Position numbers and translations under genes: made by a program
Assembly: GCA_963921195.1 (NCBI GenBank)
Contig: OY992537.1
Span: 204,376,581-204,440,580 of the forward strand
DNA from: Pegoplata infirma
Taxonomy: Eukaryota; Arthropoda; Insecta; Diptera; Anthomyiidae
DNA: 64,000 nt
Direction of reading: 5' to 3'
The notes under the pieces: generated by a model
The model's input: the letters and a program-made list of their open reading frames with translations, nothing else
The model's database searches: none
Told to the model about the DNA's origin: nothing
Shown: piece by piece, positions 53,956 through 63,878 of the stretch
Layout of the letters: the number at the start of each line of letters is the position of its first letter
How positions within the stretch are numbered: position 1 is the stretch's first letter

Positions 53956-54860
53956 ATACGAAAAAAAGATGTAAGTTTGTAAAAATTAGAAAATAACAAA
54001 CAATTGTAAGTTAATAAAAATAAATTAAATAAAATCAAATAACAACAAAAAAAATTTTTCTACTTTTTTTTCTTATTTTTCAAATAAAAAATGTTATTGA
54101 TGTTACCGCTTCATCATATTGATGACAAGTTACATTGGACGAAAAATGATGTAACATTTCATCATATTGATGTTACTTTTCATCAATATGAAGAAGCTTT
54201 TTCTTTGAGTGTACGAAGTTCTTAAATTTTACCTTAGAAAATTAAAACTTTATGTTTCTTCAATATAAAAATTTAAATTTTCAAAGAAAATTATACTATT
54301 AAAATTTTGAAAAACATTCAAAACATTAGAAATTTAAATTTTCTAAGGGAAAAATATGAGAACCTCGTACTTAAAACAGAATAGTTTTTGATCCCATGGA
54401 GATCCCACTCTGAATTTTGAATATGTTATACAAAACATTGTTATTTTTCACCAGAATTTTTTTAAAAAAAATCGAAGATGTGTTTTTTTAAATATTCGAA
54501 AAGAAAAAATGTTTTGGCATTTTTGCATCATTTCTGTAAAAAAAACTGTGTTATTTTAAAAATATTTTCTAAAAGAAGAACCACAGCTTTCACATGAGCC
54601 TAAATTTGTGAAAATCGGGTCATTGGTTAAGAAGTTACAGCTTTTTAAACGTGATGTATTTTTCTTACTTTTGCTTAAAAAGTCAATCTTTGACCCGCCA
54701 TAATTCGTTAAATACACCAAATGTAAAAAAACGATATATGGTACATATATCATATTTATGAGGGCTATCTATGTGTCAAGGCTCAAATTAATCTGAGACA
54801 CCATTTCCAAAAATGACTAAAATTTGAGCTAAATTTTCTGGAATGGCCCTGTTGTAATTA

Positions 54861-55269
54861 GTTTTGTTCTCCAAAATGTAAAAAATAAAAAAGTAGATTT
54901 TGTTTTTGACGCCTTATATACTAGTACACTTTATAATGGCATTAGAAAAAAGTTGTTTTGAGCACATAAAAAATGGACATTTGGCCAACAATTCCTTACA
55001 AATTCCCTATAGTGCAGCGGTTCAAAAGTTATGAAAGAAAATGTAAGGATACCTTAAAAATAATGGTACATTCAACATAACCTAAAAACGCGAAATGCTT
55101 TAATTCGGCTGCGGTTTGATATATCTAAAAAGAGTTGAACACCGAGTGGTATTTACGCAAGAGCGCACACATTTTTTTATAAAACAAGAAAAAAATCGCG
55201 TATTTTTTTTTACAAAATTTAAATTTTGCGAATTTTGTTTTTTTTCAAAAGTAATTTTTTTCAAAATAA
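54861..55269. other. AT-rich spacer
   Basis: No supportable feature. A 69-residue frame starting at 55116 runs into R-repeat sequence. Confidence 0.45.
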
Positions 55270-55342
55270 AGTTTCATCTTTTTACATTCTGGAGGATATC
55301 AATACATCGGCATGTCCGAATTTAACTTTTTACTTGTTTTAT
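55270..55342 (-). mobile_element. Dispersed repeat R, terminal fragment
   Basis: TTTACATTCTGGAGGATATC, CGGCATGTCCGAATTTAAC, TTTTTACTTGTTTT. Only the last 70 bases of the family are recognisable. Confidence 0.65.
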
Positions 55343-55596
55343 TTTTTAATTTTCTAAAATCCAAAACTTTGCACGCCGGGCGCAACGGGTTAACTTAATC
55401 TGATTTTTTTAAAATTTTTACCAAAAAGTCTTAATCCCAGAAAAATTTAAATTTACCCGGACGTTCAAAATCGGAGGAAAACCTTTTTACCATACAAAAA
55501 ATGCCGATCTAACACCCATTTCTACAGAAAAACATTATTATGATTTAAAGTTTTTTAATTTTGAGTTACGAGGTAGGCCTTTGTTATATTACAAGC
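55343..55596. other. Spacer, nothing recognised
   Basis: Short unique-looking stretch. No coding signal. Confidence 0.45.
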
Positions 55597-55609
55597 ATTT
55601 TTGGTAGTA

Positions 55610-55691
55610 GGTTAGGTTGTTAGGTTTTAAGTGGCTGCTGACGTTTTACGTCAACACACGTAGACTCTGAGGTCCGTTGTAATACCACGGG
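55610..55691 (-). mobile_element. 82-bp LOA-like 3' end with 13-bp TSD
   Basis: Contains GTGGCTGCTGACGTTTTACG, TCAACACACGTAGACTCTGA and GGTCCGTTGTAATACCACGG, identical in order to the 3' end at 49270-49350, plus the GGTTAGGTTG tail. A perfect 13-bp duplication ATTTTTGGTAGTA flanks it (55597-55609 and 55692-55704). An extreme 5' truncation with no coding sequence. Confidence 0.95.
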
Positions 55692-55704
55692 ATTTTTGGT
55701 AGTA

Positions 55705-56214
55705 CATATTTAAAATTTTTTTTTGTAAAATTACAAAAATTATATCTGATGGAATATGTTCACATTTAACGAAAAACACTCTGTCTCTCAAATATTTTTC
55801 GTGTAAAAAAAATTCTCAAACAACTTTCATTTTATCATTCATTTAAAAACCTCATTATATTTTTTTTTATATTAAATTATTTATAAACTTGACATTGGTT
55901 TATTAGGTATTCATCATAAATTTCCAACGCACACTTAATTAATGGTAGAGTTTCTCTGTATTTTACATCACTTAATTGCAACAATATTTACCAATTATAA
56001 ACTTATCATAATTATAGTGTAAATTTAATTATAATTAACTGATTAAAACTCAACCTCATGATTTTTAAAAATTCTATAAAAAATTCCATTGTAACTGCGG
56101 TATGCACATACAAACAAAAAAACTTTGTAACAATGTAAAAAAAGCATCATATATAAATATGCTATACGCATTAGAATGGATCAAAATCAAAAAGAGACAA
56201 ACTCTCGAGCTGGA
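55705..56214. other. AT-rich spacer, no gene seen
   Basis: Nothing supportable. Confidence 0.5.
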
Positions 56215-56460
56215 CCAGCCTACAAGGCAGCATTCACTCATAAAACAAATCCAGTTGCCACAACTGTAAATGTATCAACCTCATTTTTGAGGTTGTAGCA
56301 ATTGTTCATGCGGTTGTAACAACCACTTTCTGGTTATGGCAATCGCATTGTTGTTGTGACAACCGAAGTGTAGTTGTAGCAACCCAATGAACGGTAACGA
56401 CAACTTCAAATATAATGTTGGAATATCTTCAGTTGTGGCAGCTATATAAATTTGCTATGT
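56215..56460. mobile_element. GGTTGTGACAACC-rich inverted-repeat element
   Basis: Ends CCAGTTGCCACAACTGTAAAT and (inverse) AGCTGCCACAACTGAAGA. The interior has GGTTGT[A/G]ACAACC and GGCAATCGCATTG hairpin words. Composition and the CACAACTG box are close to the MITE at 61357-61579, so possibly the same family. Confidence 0.6.
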
Positions 56461-57173
56461 AAGTGAGTAGTTGCAATTTATGTTGCAAAATATATATTCA
56501 ATTAATTTTTTAATTAGTCCAATTAAAATATTTGTAAAAATGTTAAAATTTTACAATCACTCAGCAATATTTTCAAACTACTGGCTTAATGAGATAAACT
56601 TTTTAATTGAAACAATTAAATATTTTCGTTCATCCACAATTTTAATCAAATGCAGATTTTTAACTGCCCACCTTGACCTCCGAATCTTTTTTTTTTTTTT
56701 TGTACAAATTTGAACCACTCTAATACACATATTTACATATTGACTTACTTTTACACGTCTATAATTTTAACCACATAATTTTAATCAGTCATTTATATTG
56801 AAAAAAAAGAAAAAAATCAAACAAACATCAACATTCCAATCATGAATTCTATCCTTTGTTTTTCTACCCTACCCAAATCACCCTCTCTCTCTATCTCACA
56901 CACTCTTTATATTTTTCGTACGCTTAAATCTCATTTAAACACAAATGATAAACTCTACAAATTGACTTACATGGTATAAAATATTTATAAATCGTTTGTA
57001 CGCATAATTAGCTTGTCATTAAATGTTGTGGTTTAATTTTCAACAAAATATCAACCAAAATAACAACAATAACAACAACGACAACAACAACACTAATATC
57101 ATCGATGGCAAAACAGATTATGATGACACACACACACGTACGCACTTATATAGTGTGTGACACATATAAATAA
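56461..57173. other. Spacer with AAC and AC microsatellites
   Basis: ACAACAATAACAACAACGACAA at about 57058-57092 and ACACACACACAC at 57127. No gene. Confidence 0.6.
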
Positions 57174-57593
57174 GGCATTCCATGCCAAATCGAACAGTTT
57201 CAGATACCACCTCCTTCGATTTCGCTGATTTTTGTACCCTACACAACTCTGTGGTACTGGGTACAGGGTATATTGAGCCCCCATAAAAACGTCCCTTTAT
57301 AATTTGGCTCAAATGACTTTAAAACCGTATTATAATAGGTATAATTCGAAACTTGGCAGGTATAATTATTTTGTATTCACAATACATCATTCCAAATTTT
57401 AAAGCAATCGGACTAGTTCTTCTTGTAGTCCCCATACATATATTCACATAAATTCACATAAATCTCTTAAAATTCATGAAAATAGGAAATATTTGATCAA
57501 AATTTTGTTTGTAGGTGTTAAATTTGTACTTTGGTGCCGTTATCAACTTTGAATTTAATTGGACCATTTTTGGATTTACAATTCGATCTATAT
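57174..57593 (-). mobile_element. Repeat related to R subfamily at 30503-31175
   Basis: AAGGCATTCCATGCCAAATCG start, then ACCCTACACAACTCTGTGGTA, TGAGCCCCCATAAAAACG, GGCTCAAATGACTTTAAAAC, GAACTAGTTC-like CGGACTAGTTCTTCTTGTAG and CCCCATACATATATTCAC. Inverted relative to 30640-31170. Non-coding; the minus frames at 57099-57312 are artefacts. Confidence 0.6.
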
Positions 57594-58512
57594 GGGGCAT
57601 TCCATGTCAAATCGGACACTTTGAAAATTTTTTTTGTTAGATTTTCCCAATTTGTTTACAGTTTTTAGTACCCTTCGAAAACTCCTTCGTGGTAAATTTT
57701 CAGATTTTTTTGATGACCCGTTCAAAGAATATCAAATTTTTTCAAATTGGTAGTTTGTTCCTTTACACTTCTACACTTACACTTCTTTTACTCATAACTA
57801 CTTCAATAATGGTCCAAATTTTAAATTTTTTTTTTACAAAATTTTTGTTTTTTTACGTACTTAAAAAAAAAAATCCCAAAAAATTCTTAAAAGCGCTCTA
57901 GTATGCGATTTTTAAGTTTTAAAATTTAAATCTCATTTATGAAAATGTTTGTACGCTTCGATTTTTTTGAATTTTTTTTTGTGTAAAACATCTATCGATT
58001 CTACAAATTTTTTGCCCAGGAGGATCGTGGGATAATGATTATTACTATTTTTTTAAATTTTTTAAATAAATTTTATTTTAATTTTCCAATCATAAAATCA
58101 TTTGTACTGCGCCAATGGTGCGTCATAGAGGGGCCCTTTATAAGACCAAACCCCATTAATTTTTACGTCTTAACATTTCTTTGGAAAAAACTAATACCCT
58201 ATCTCCAATTTCTAAGGGGGCTCCCACACAAAACGACATTTTTTAAAATTAGCTCCAACCACTCTAACTGTTCTAATAGTGCCCTTAGAGAAACAAAATG
58301 TATGACCAACCCAAAATATTTTTTTAATCCAAACATTTTCTCTGAACTTACCTACCCTCTATCTCTAATTGTTAAGACGGTCCCCATACATTTTTTTTTA
58401 TTTTTTGTAAATTTGTTTTATTTAATCAGCTTCTACCGGTCCAATGGTGCGTCCGAGAGGGGTCATCAGTGAGACCAACCCCCATTTGTTTTTACCCTAC
58501 AACATTTTTTAA

Positions 58513-58641
58513 AATATACCTACGCCCTATCTCCACTCCCTAAGCAGGCTCCCATACAAATAACAGTTGGAGCAAATTTTATAAAAATGTAATTTTATAT
58601 GGGAGCCTACTTAGGGAGTGGAGATAGGGCGTAGGTATATT
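58513..58641. repeat. Near-perfect hairpin with CTACGCCCTATCTCCACTCC
   Basis: AATATACCTACGCCCTATCTC and CACTCCCTAAG on the left are inverted at 58597-58641 with a loop of about 45 bases. Diverged direct relatives of the same words occur at 58190-58230 and 58350-58385. Confidence 0.8.
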
Positions 58642-58866
58642 TTAAGGGCACTATTAGGGCAGTTAGAGCGGTTGGAGCAAATTTCAAAAAATGTTCATAA
58701 CTTTTTAACCGCTGAGCCGATATCGCTCAAATTCAATACCAAACTTCTCGGGGGAACTTCCAATAAATGTGTAAAGTTTCAGTGACCTCCGTGTAATATT
58801 TTGGCCGCAATCACCATTTCCACAGACAGGCAGACGGACAGACGTTCGTTAATAATAATAATTTTG

Positions 58867-59146
58867 TTGTTTGTGTTTTTCTGAATTGTGTCTTCTAAAG
58901 ATTAAATTAAATGTGGATTTACCCTAGACCATGGTTTCTGTAGCCACTTCTACGTCATCAGTAGGCAATTACATTAAATTGATTATTTAATATTTGCTAG
59001 AAAAATTCTTTATATGTTTTTTTATCAACAGACTAGCCTGACATGAGCTTCGAACCTGTGTCGTTAAATCACTCATGTTTTGTAAGCCGAAGCCATAACC
59101 ACTAGGCTATACTCGGTGTATAAACATCAGTGACTAAACGTCGTTT
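58867..59146 (-). mobile_element. 280-bp insertion with tRNA-like head, SINE candidate
   Basis: Flanked by ATTTTG (58861-58866 and 59147-59152). The sister block has a single ATTTTG at 59553-59558, so the insertion is exact. On the minus strand a tRNA-like head lies 35-110 bases from the 5' end: A box TAGCCTAGTGGTTATGGC, B box GGTTCGAAGCTC. The short target duplication and the absence of an A tail are atypical for a SINE. Confidence 0.7.
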
Positions 59147-59275
59147 ATTTTGATTCTATGATCATGTATTTTCATTTCAATTTTTTACATTTAATTACAA
59201 TAAATTTTTAAAAATTTGATCCTAAACGAGATCTGGTAACACTGACCGTCGTCTCGTTGTTGCGAAAAAACCAAG

Positions 59276-59348
59276 AGTTCTGGTGGGAATCGAACCAACG
59301 GGCCCCAGTTTCAAAGGCTAGCACCCTACCAACTAGCCTACAGAGCCC
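59276..59348 (-). pseudogene. tRNA-like sequence with near-complete fold
   Basis: Minus strand: acceptor GGCTCTG against CAGAACT pairs at six of seven positions (one G-T, one mismatch). A box TAGGCTAGTTGGTAGGG, anticodon-type loop CTTTGAA, T arm GTTGG-TTCGATT-CCCAC with one mismatch. B box GGTTCGATTCC is canonical. The D stem is poor and no 3' terminator run follows closely. A tRNA pseudogene or SINE head is likelier than a working tRNA. Confidence 0.55.
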
Positions 59349-59697
59349 CATACATTTTCCTACAGAGTCCTTACATTTTCGTTCATAACTTTTTAACTGC
59401 TGAACCGATATCGCTCAAATGCAATACCAAACTTCTCGGGGGAACTTCGAATAAATATGTAAAGTTTCAAAGACCTCCGTGTAATATTTTTGCAGTGATC
59501 ACTATTTCCACAGACATACAGACAGACGGACAGACGTTCGTTAATAATAATAATTTTGATCCTATGATCATGTATTTTCATTTCAATTTTTTACATTTAA
59601 TTACAATAAATTTTTAATAATTTCATCCTTAACAAGAACTGGTAACAATGACCGTCGTCTCGTTGTAGCGAAAAAACCAAGGGCTCTGGTTAACAAA

Positions 59698-60400
59698 CGT
59701 TTAAAGCAAGAGACTAATGCCCAGATTCAGTATTTCGTACAAAGTGAGTGACTAGAAATTTTGTACGTAAAACAAAAACAAATTTGAGTTTTTTGTTGTA
59801 CCTACTAGTTTTGTAGTCACTCACTTCGACCGAAATAGCGAATCGCATAGTAAATGTAGTAAAACTGCATTTAAAGGTTTTCATTTCGTGATTCTGTTTC
59901 CTTTAAAAGAATTTCAAAGTTTTAGAGGATTAAATTTTATAAAATATTTGTTTAATATTTGTACTTGTCGTAGAATGCCACTAGTGATAGCAAATGAAAG
60001 ATTAGGATCTCCAATAATTTTCCTATTTTATTATTTTTACATATCACGAAAATGGAGGTAAGATAAGTCCATTTAAAACTTTATCCTTCAACATCATTCA
60101 AAATTTTCAACAAAATATTTTTATAAAGTTTGCAAATGACTTTATTCACATCTTTTTATTCTAATGTGGCAAAATAAAAAAAAAAATAAAAAAATAGGCG
60201 AGATCCACTTCTTTCATTAGCCATCACTAGTGGCACTCTAGGACAAGTACAAATATTTCAGAAATATTTTACAAAATGTGTCCTTTAAAATTTTGTAGTC
60301 CTTTTAAAAGGAAAAAGGAAATAAATGAAATGAAATACTGTAAACGCAATTTTACTCCATTTGATTTCTTCTCTTTGACGTATTTCATCCGGTTCATGTT
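59698..60400. mobile_element. Palindromic element P1, copy 2 (uninterrupted)
   Basis: Left arm 59698-60060 and right arm 60135-60400 are inverted (GAATGCCACTAGTGATAGC / GCCATCACTAGTGGCACTC, TTTCCTTTAAAAG / CTTTTAAAAGGAAA). The centre reads CAAAATATTTTTATAAAGTT directly into TTGCAAATGACTTTATTC. That junction is the empty site for element Q in P1 copy 1. Non-coding. Confidence 0.82.
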
Positions 60401-60629
60401 CTATATAAATTTCCAATATCTCGATAACGGTTCTACTTAATTTTCGGATTTAGCGTAAGATTTTTTAATTTGTAACGCAAAATTATTTTTATATTGTAAT
60501 CTAGTGTAATTAATGATAATTACATTTAGTTTTTTTTATATTTTTTTTCTAAAACTACATTAAAATACCCGCAAAATGTTGTCCAATTTTTTTTTTAAAT
60601 CATGTCCAAAATTTGGCATGGAATGCCCC

Positions 60630-60989
60630 AAATGTAGTAGATGGCATTTTTACACTTCCATATTTATTGTGCTATTCATATAAACACACAGACAATTGAG
60701 TGGAAGGAAAAATGAATAAAAAAAATCATCAACAACAAAATATTAAAACCAATATTGGTGTTTTACACATCAACATCAACAACAACAACAATGGTATCAG
60801 CAACAGAAAAACAAAAACATATCATCAACACCAAATTCAAACTTTTACAATCACGTTTTGACATCTGTCAGTGATGATTTACGTGGTACAATTGCTCCTT
60901 TTTATTCACATTCAAAGTATGGCGGATACTTCATTTGGATATTCCGTTGGTAATGTTTGAGGGTAAGATTCTACTGAAGTGGCTGGTAA
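60630..60989. other. Spacer with CAA/CAT microsatellite
   Basis: ACATCAACATCAACAACAACAA at about 60766-60790. No gene seen. Confidence 0.55.
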
Positions 60990-62046
60990 TGATTAACATC
61001 AGGAGAACAAAGCCATATATTTTTCTGACAAGTTTCTAGAGGTATTCCGAAACATTCCAATTCCTTTAAAATCCGTAAGGAAGTTGCTAAAACTGCTGGT
61101 TGTTTCATTTGAAAACGTGCGGCAGTTAAGGGCACTTCTTGTTTTAAGAAACATTGACTCCAAGGATTTAACCGCGGAATAACTGGTGGAATATATGTTG
61201 ACTGCGGTTGTAGACAAAACATTTCAATTCAACCTTTCTGGTCCTTTCTTTGTTGCGAGCATCTCTGTTTGGTAGCACTTTAATGATCAGGCAATCTTTG
61301 AGCCAGGCTAAACCCAAGCTCTTTCGAATAGACTCCATAACCAACCTGCTCGTGTACACAGAAAAAACAGTTTAATTGTGCCAGCCGAATAAGAGCCAAC
61401 TGCATGGTTTAATTACCACAACTGAAATTATCGGTTGCGATTACCGAAATTTATTTGGACCAACAGAAGTTAAATTTTCAAAACAAACTTTGGTTATCGC
61501 AACCGAAAATTTAGGTTGTTGTTATTAAACTATGCAGTTGGCTCTAAATTCGGCTGGCACAACTAAACTGTTCTCTCTGTATAGCTGCGATCCATCTGTG
61601 TAAACATTTGTTGATGCTCTTCAAGCCGGAAAGTCCCTTATCCAAAACTCGCTGGATGGTAACATAGTTGTAAAGTGGCGCTCAAAAAGTATCATGAAAC
61701 AAAGTTCAACTTTTGTGGTATTATCTTTTTCAAGATCGCGTTGTATCCAAAATCGCTGCTCTTACATTGCAGTGTACAATTCAGTCGAATTGCGAACGCT
61801 TCGGCATACTGCCTACCCAATATGTCCAATGGTATTAGAAGAAGGAAGATTTGTAATGCAGGTGAAGGTGCAGTTCGAAGAACTCCAGTGATACACTTCG
61901 AAGCCATTCTCTGTACTTTAGTGAGAAAGCAGGAATCTTATTTAGTGCCAGGTTCAAAAGAAGCGGCGAAAGAATACCTTACACGTTTTCGATTTGTGAT
62001 TCGTAATCGGGACCTTGCACTGGCGCCAATTAAATTCCGTTAATCA
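60990..62046 (-). pseudogene. LOA/I-like retrotransposon fragment, second large copy
   Basis: Homologous to 50500-51840 on the same strand. RNase H pieces (SLESMFLKTRSALNCRT, ELGLAWLKD-type) lie at 61010-61360 and RT connector at 61692-61907 (CITGVLRTAPSPALQIF, LIPLDILGRQYAEAFAIRL). About 61930-61985 joins the KNKIPAF region straight to the GGVLSPLL-region DNA (GCCAGGTTCAAAAGAAGCGG), so roughly 0.2 kb including the YADD box is deleted. Frames are broken throughout and a MITE sits at 61357. Confidence 0.88.
61357..61579. mobile_element. 223-bp palindromic MITE, TA target, in LOA-like fragment
   Basis: Arms with AACAGTTTA[A/G]TTGTGCC, AGCCGAAT, AGAGCCAACTGCAT and TTTAAT are mirrored, and the centre has GGTTGCGATTACCGAAA / TTTGGTTATCGCAACC. 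Flanked by TA (61355-61356 and 61580-61581). The homologous site at 50945-50960 in the larger copy (TTTGTGCAGCCTCGATCC) is empty. Confidence 0.92.
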
Positions 62047-62157
62047 ATTACACCGCTCAATAAGCTTTTTCTTGTTTAAGTTCATTCATCTCCTGATTTC
62101 AAATCTGTTCTCCCATTTTTTCATCACTTCAATCCGCGAATAACTAAAATTCTAGGC

Positions 62158-62366
62158 GTGATGGACAAACTAAGGGATAAATGTTGGTCATACCAGACTT
62201 GCAGGATTGCAGTGCGATCCAGGGAGGAATCATTCATAAATTGGCATAATAATAAAATCGATAATACTGATCTGCTACATAAACAGACGAGATCTGAGTG
62301 TGCAAGAGTACTTAGAAGTGAAAAACTTCTTTACGAACCAGAAAAAAAGGGCGGAGTACTTCTATT
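62158..62366 (+). pseudogene. CR1-like ORF2 pre-RT linker, first part
   Basis: Reads MDKLRDKCWSYQTCRIAVRS, NWHNNKIDNTDLLHKQTRSE and CARVLRSEKLLYEPEKKGG. The linker between endonuclease and RT in such elements has this basic, Arg/Lys-rich look. It is cut at the foldback insertion and resumes at 62770. Confidence 0.65.
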
Positions 62367-62742
62367 TGGAGTGCTTTAAAACTATAACAAATGTAATGAT
62401 ATACAACAAAATAACAAAAAACACAAGAAAAAAATGCAAAGGCATTCTTATCTACTCAATAAAAAGTCGTTATTCAGCACTTAACTCATTACCTTCTGCG
62501 ACACTCCCATATAAAAGTAAGTAGATATTCAGTAGATAAGAAGTACTCCAAGCCTTCAAACAACTTCCAACTAAACTGAATATCTACTTACATTTGTATG
62601 GAGGTGTCGCGATAGGTAATGAGTTAAGAGCTGAATATCTATGTATTCTGGAGCAGAAATAAATGTTTGTGTGTTTTTGTCTTGTGTTTTTTGTTATTTT
62701 TGTTGTATTTCATTACATTTGTTATAGTTTTAAAGCACTCCA
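62367..62742. mobile_element. 376-bp foldback in the CR1-like element
   Basis: Ends TGGAGTGCTTTAAAACTATA and the inverse TATAGTTTTAAAGCACTCCA are perfect over 20 bases. ACAAATGTAATGA / TCATTACATTTGT and CTCATTACCTTCTGCGACA / TGTCGCGATAGGTAATGAG follow. A right-hand CACTGG next to the end (inverse CCAGTG) hints at hAT-like termini, but no target duplication is visible. Confidence 0.88.
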
Positions 62743-62769
62743 CTGGGAAGTGGTAATGACTTTTTTTGC

Positions 62770-63295
62770 AGGAGAACAGCGACTGCGTGCTAAAGTTATT
62801 TCGGATCCTATGGGCAGTAAGAGCTTTTGGTCGTTTGTTAAAAGAGTCAAGGAAAGTGCTTGTTCTTCTATTACGACTTTTTTAAAAGCCGACCAAGTGT
62901 TCATTAAACCGGTTGATAAAGCTAACTTGTAGGGTGGTCTTTTTGCAAGAAATTCTTTCTAGCCGGAAAGCAATCAACTACTGCCCGAAATCGAGAGGAT
63001 TACTCATACTATGCCCAGGATATTTTACCGAGCTCGTGCAGTTAAAATAGTTGTTGCGGATCTTAACGTAAATAAGTATACTGGACCAGATGGCACTGGT
63101 GCTGAAACAGTGTGCTTCGACGTTAGTGCGTCCACTGTCTAACAATTTTATCGTGTCTTTTCGTGCGGGAATCTTTCCATTATGTTGGAAGGTTGCCAAT
63201 GTGCAGCCAATTCCTAAAAAAAGGAATAACCCTGTTAATTGCTGCCCACTAGCAATATGCTCAGCGCTCTCGAAGGTGATCGAGAGAATGGTTAA
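62770..63295 (+). pseudogene. CR1-like ORF2, linker end and RT fingers
   Basis: EQRLRAKVISDPMGSKSFWS then FVKRVK is the conserved stretch before RT domain 1. After a frame change, VADLNVNKYTGPDGTG (fingers), then in yet another frame VLKQCASTLVRPLSNNFIVS, FPLCWKVANVQPIPKK and ALSKVIERMVN follow. At least three frames are needed within 500 bases. Confidence 0.85.
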
Positions 63296-63299
63296 TTGA

Positions 63300-63342
63300 C
63301 ATCTTCATCTATCTTCATCTTCATCTATCTTCATCTATCTGA
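63300..63342 (+). repeat. TCTTCATCTA simple repeat in the CR1-like coding region
   Basis: ATCTTCATCTATCTTCATCT and similar words repeat about four times between the IERMVN segment and KADSLLNNRQ. A slippage expansion of originally coding sequence. Confidence 0.85.
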
Positions 63343-63344
63343 AG

Positions 63345-63878
63345 GCTGACTCACTTCTTAACAATCGGCAGTATGATTTTCAGAGAACTCGTTTTACTGG
63401 GGATCTGTTGGAGTTACTTTCGAAACGTTGAAGTCGTTCAATCGTCCCATTTTTGTGATAAGGTGGTTGCTCTAGATATTTCCAATACATTTGGTTGTGT
63501 GTGACAAAGTGTCCTCACATCTAAGCTTAATGATTTTGGTGTCGCTAACGACTTCTCTAGATTTATTTCGAGTTTCCTCAGAAATCGTTGTATAAGCGTT
63601 GTTATAGATGGGTTGTCATAAAATGTGTTTCAGCTTCAATCAAGAGTACCGCAAGGTTCTGTTCTTTCTCCTATCCTTTTCTTATTTTTCTTAACGACCT
63701 TCTAAGTCAAACTGCAAATCCCATCTACATTTGTCATTCATTTTCCTTTGATCGTAGGCCAAGCCCTGTTGAGGTTGAGGGAAAAACGCAGATTATGAAT
63801 GACACACTTAATCAAGACCTTCTGACAATTTCTGAGTGGGGTCTTGCGAATAGGGCCAAGTTTAATGTTGTGTGTTGA
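63345..63878 (+). pseudogene. CR1-like RT palm with the FADD box deleted
   Basis: LKADSLLNNRQYDFQRTRFT (the QFGF-type box), then broken frames over motif A, then LQSRVPQGSVLSPILF and LNDLLSQTANPIYI (motif B region). Next comes CHSFSFDRRPSPVEVEGK, then MNDTLNQDLLTISEWGLANR. In relatives an F-A-D-D box lies between the NPI segment and the SY.DRRP segment. Here the two are fused without it, so the catalytic Asp pair is gone. Stops interrupt elsewhere. Confidence 0.83.

Larger units (their letters stand above)
53256..54211. mobile_element. 956-bp CACTCAAAGAAAAA MITE, TA target
   Basis: Ends CACTCAAAGAAAAATGCTTC and (inverse) CACTCAAAGAAAAAGCTTCT, flanked by TA on both sides. Near both ends TTCATCATATTGATGA-type hairpin words recur (at least six at 53270-53420, four at 54105-54200). 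The centre carries two tRNA-like segments. No transposase. Confidence 0.88.
52770..54860. mobile_element. 2.1 kb foldback element interrupted by a MITE
   Basis: Arms at about 52850-53250 and 54370-54810 are inverted copies. Pairs include GCGGGTCAAAGTTCGACTTTT / AAAAAGTCAATCTTTGACCCG, GAAAAATACATGACGTTTAA / CGTGATGTATTTTTC, ACACATCTTCGATTTTTTT / AAAAATCGAAGATGTG, and GTGGGATCCCAATGGGATC / GATCCCATGGAGATCCCAC. The centre is taken by the MITE at 53256-54211. Tips are GGGTAATTCCAAAAAC and its relative CTGGAATGGCCC. Non-coding. Confidence 0.83.
58690..59695 (+). repeat. Tandem duplication of a 310-bp block
   Basis: 58690-58866 plus 59153-59285 match 59383-59695 (GAACCGATATCGCTCAAATG, CTTCTCGGGGGAACTTC, GGACAGACGTTCGTTAATAA, TATGATCATGTATTTTCA, TGACCGTCGTCTCGTTGT). 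The first copy carries a 280-bp insertion and ends in a tRNA-like segment. The second has neither. Confidence 0.88.
57594..60629. mobile_element. 3 kb block bounded by inverted GGGGCATTCCATG ends
   Basis: Left GGGGCATTCCATGTCAAATC then GGACA; right the inverse with CATGCCAAATTTTGGACA. No matching target duplication is visible (flanks TATAT / AAATG), so the two ends may belong to different copies. Inside are an inverted pair at 58513-58641, a duplicated block with tRNA-like insertion, and P1 copy 2. Confidence 0.45.

Noticed and set aside
59276..59348. Functional tRNA gene
   Set aside because: Acceptor and T-stem mismatches, weak D stem, no terminator run; called a pseudogene or SINE head instead.
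57594..60629. Single 3 kb transposon with GGGGCATTCCATG ends
   Set aside because: No target duplication and mixed contents; the two ends may be from separate copies. Kept only as a low-confidence block.
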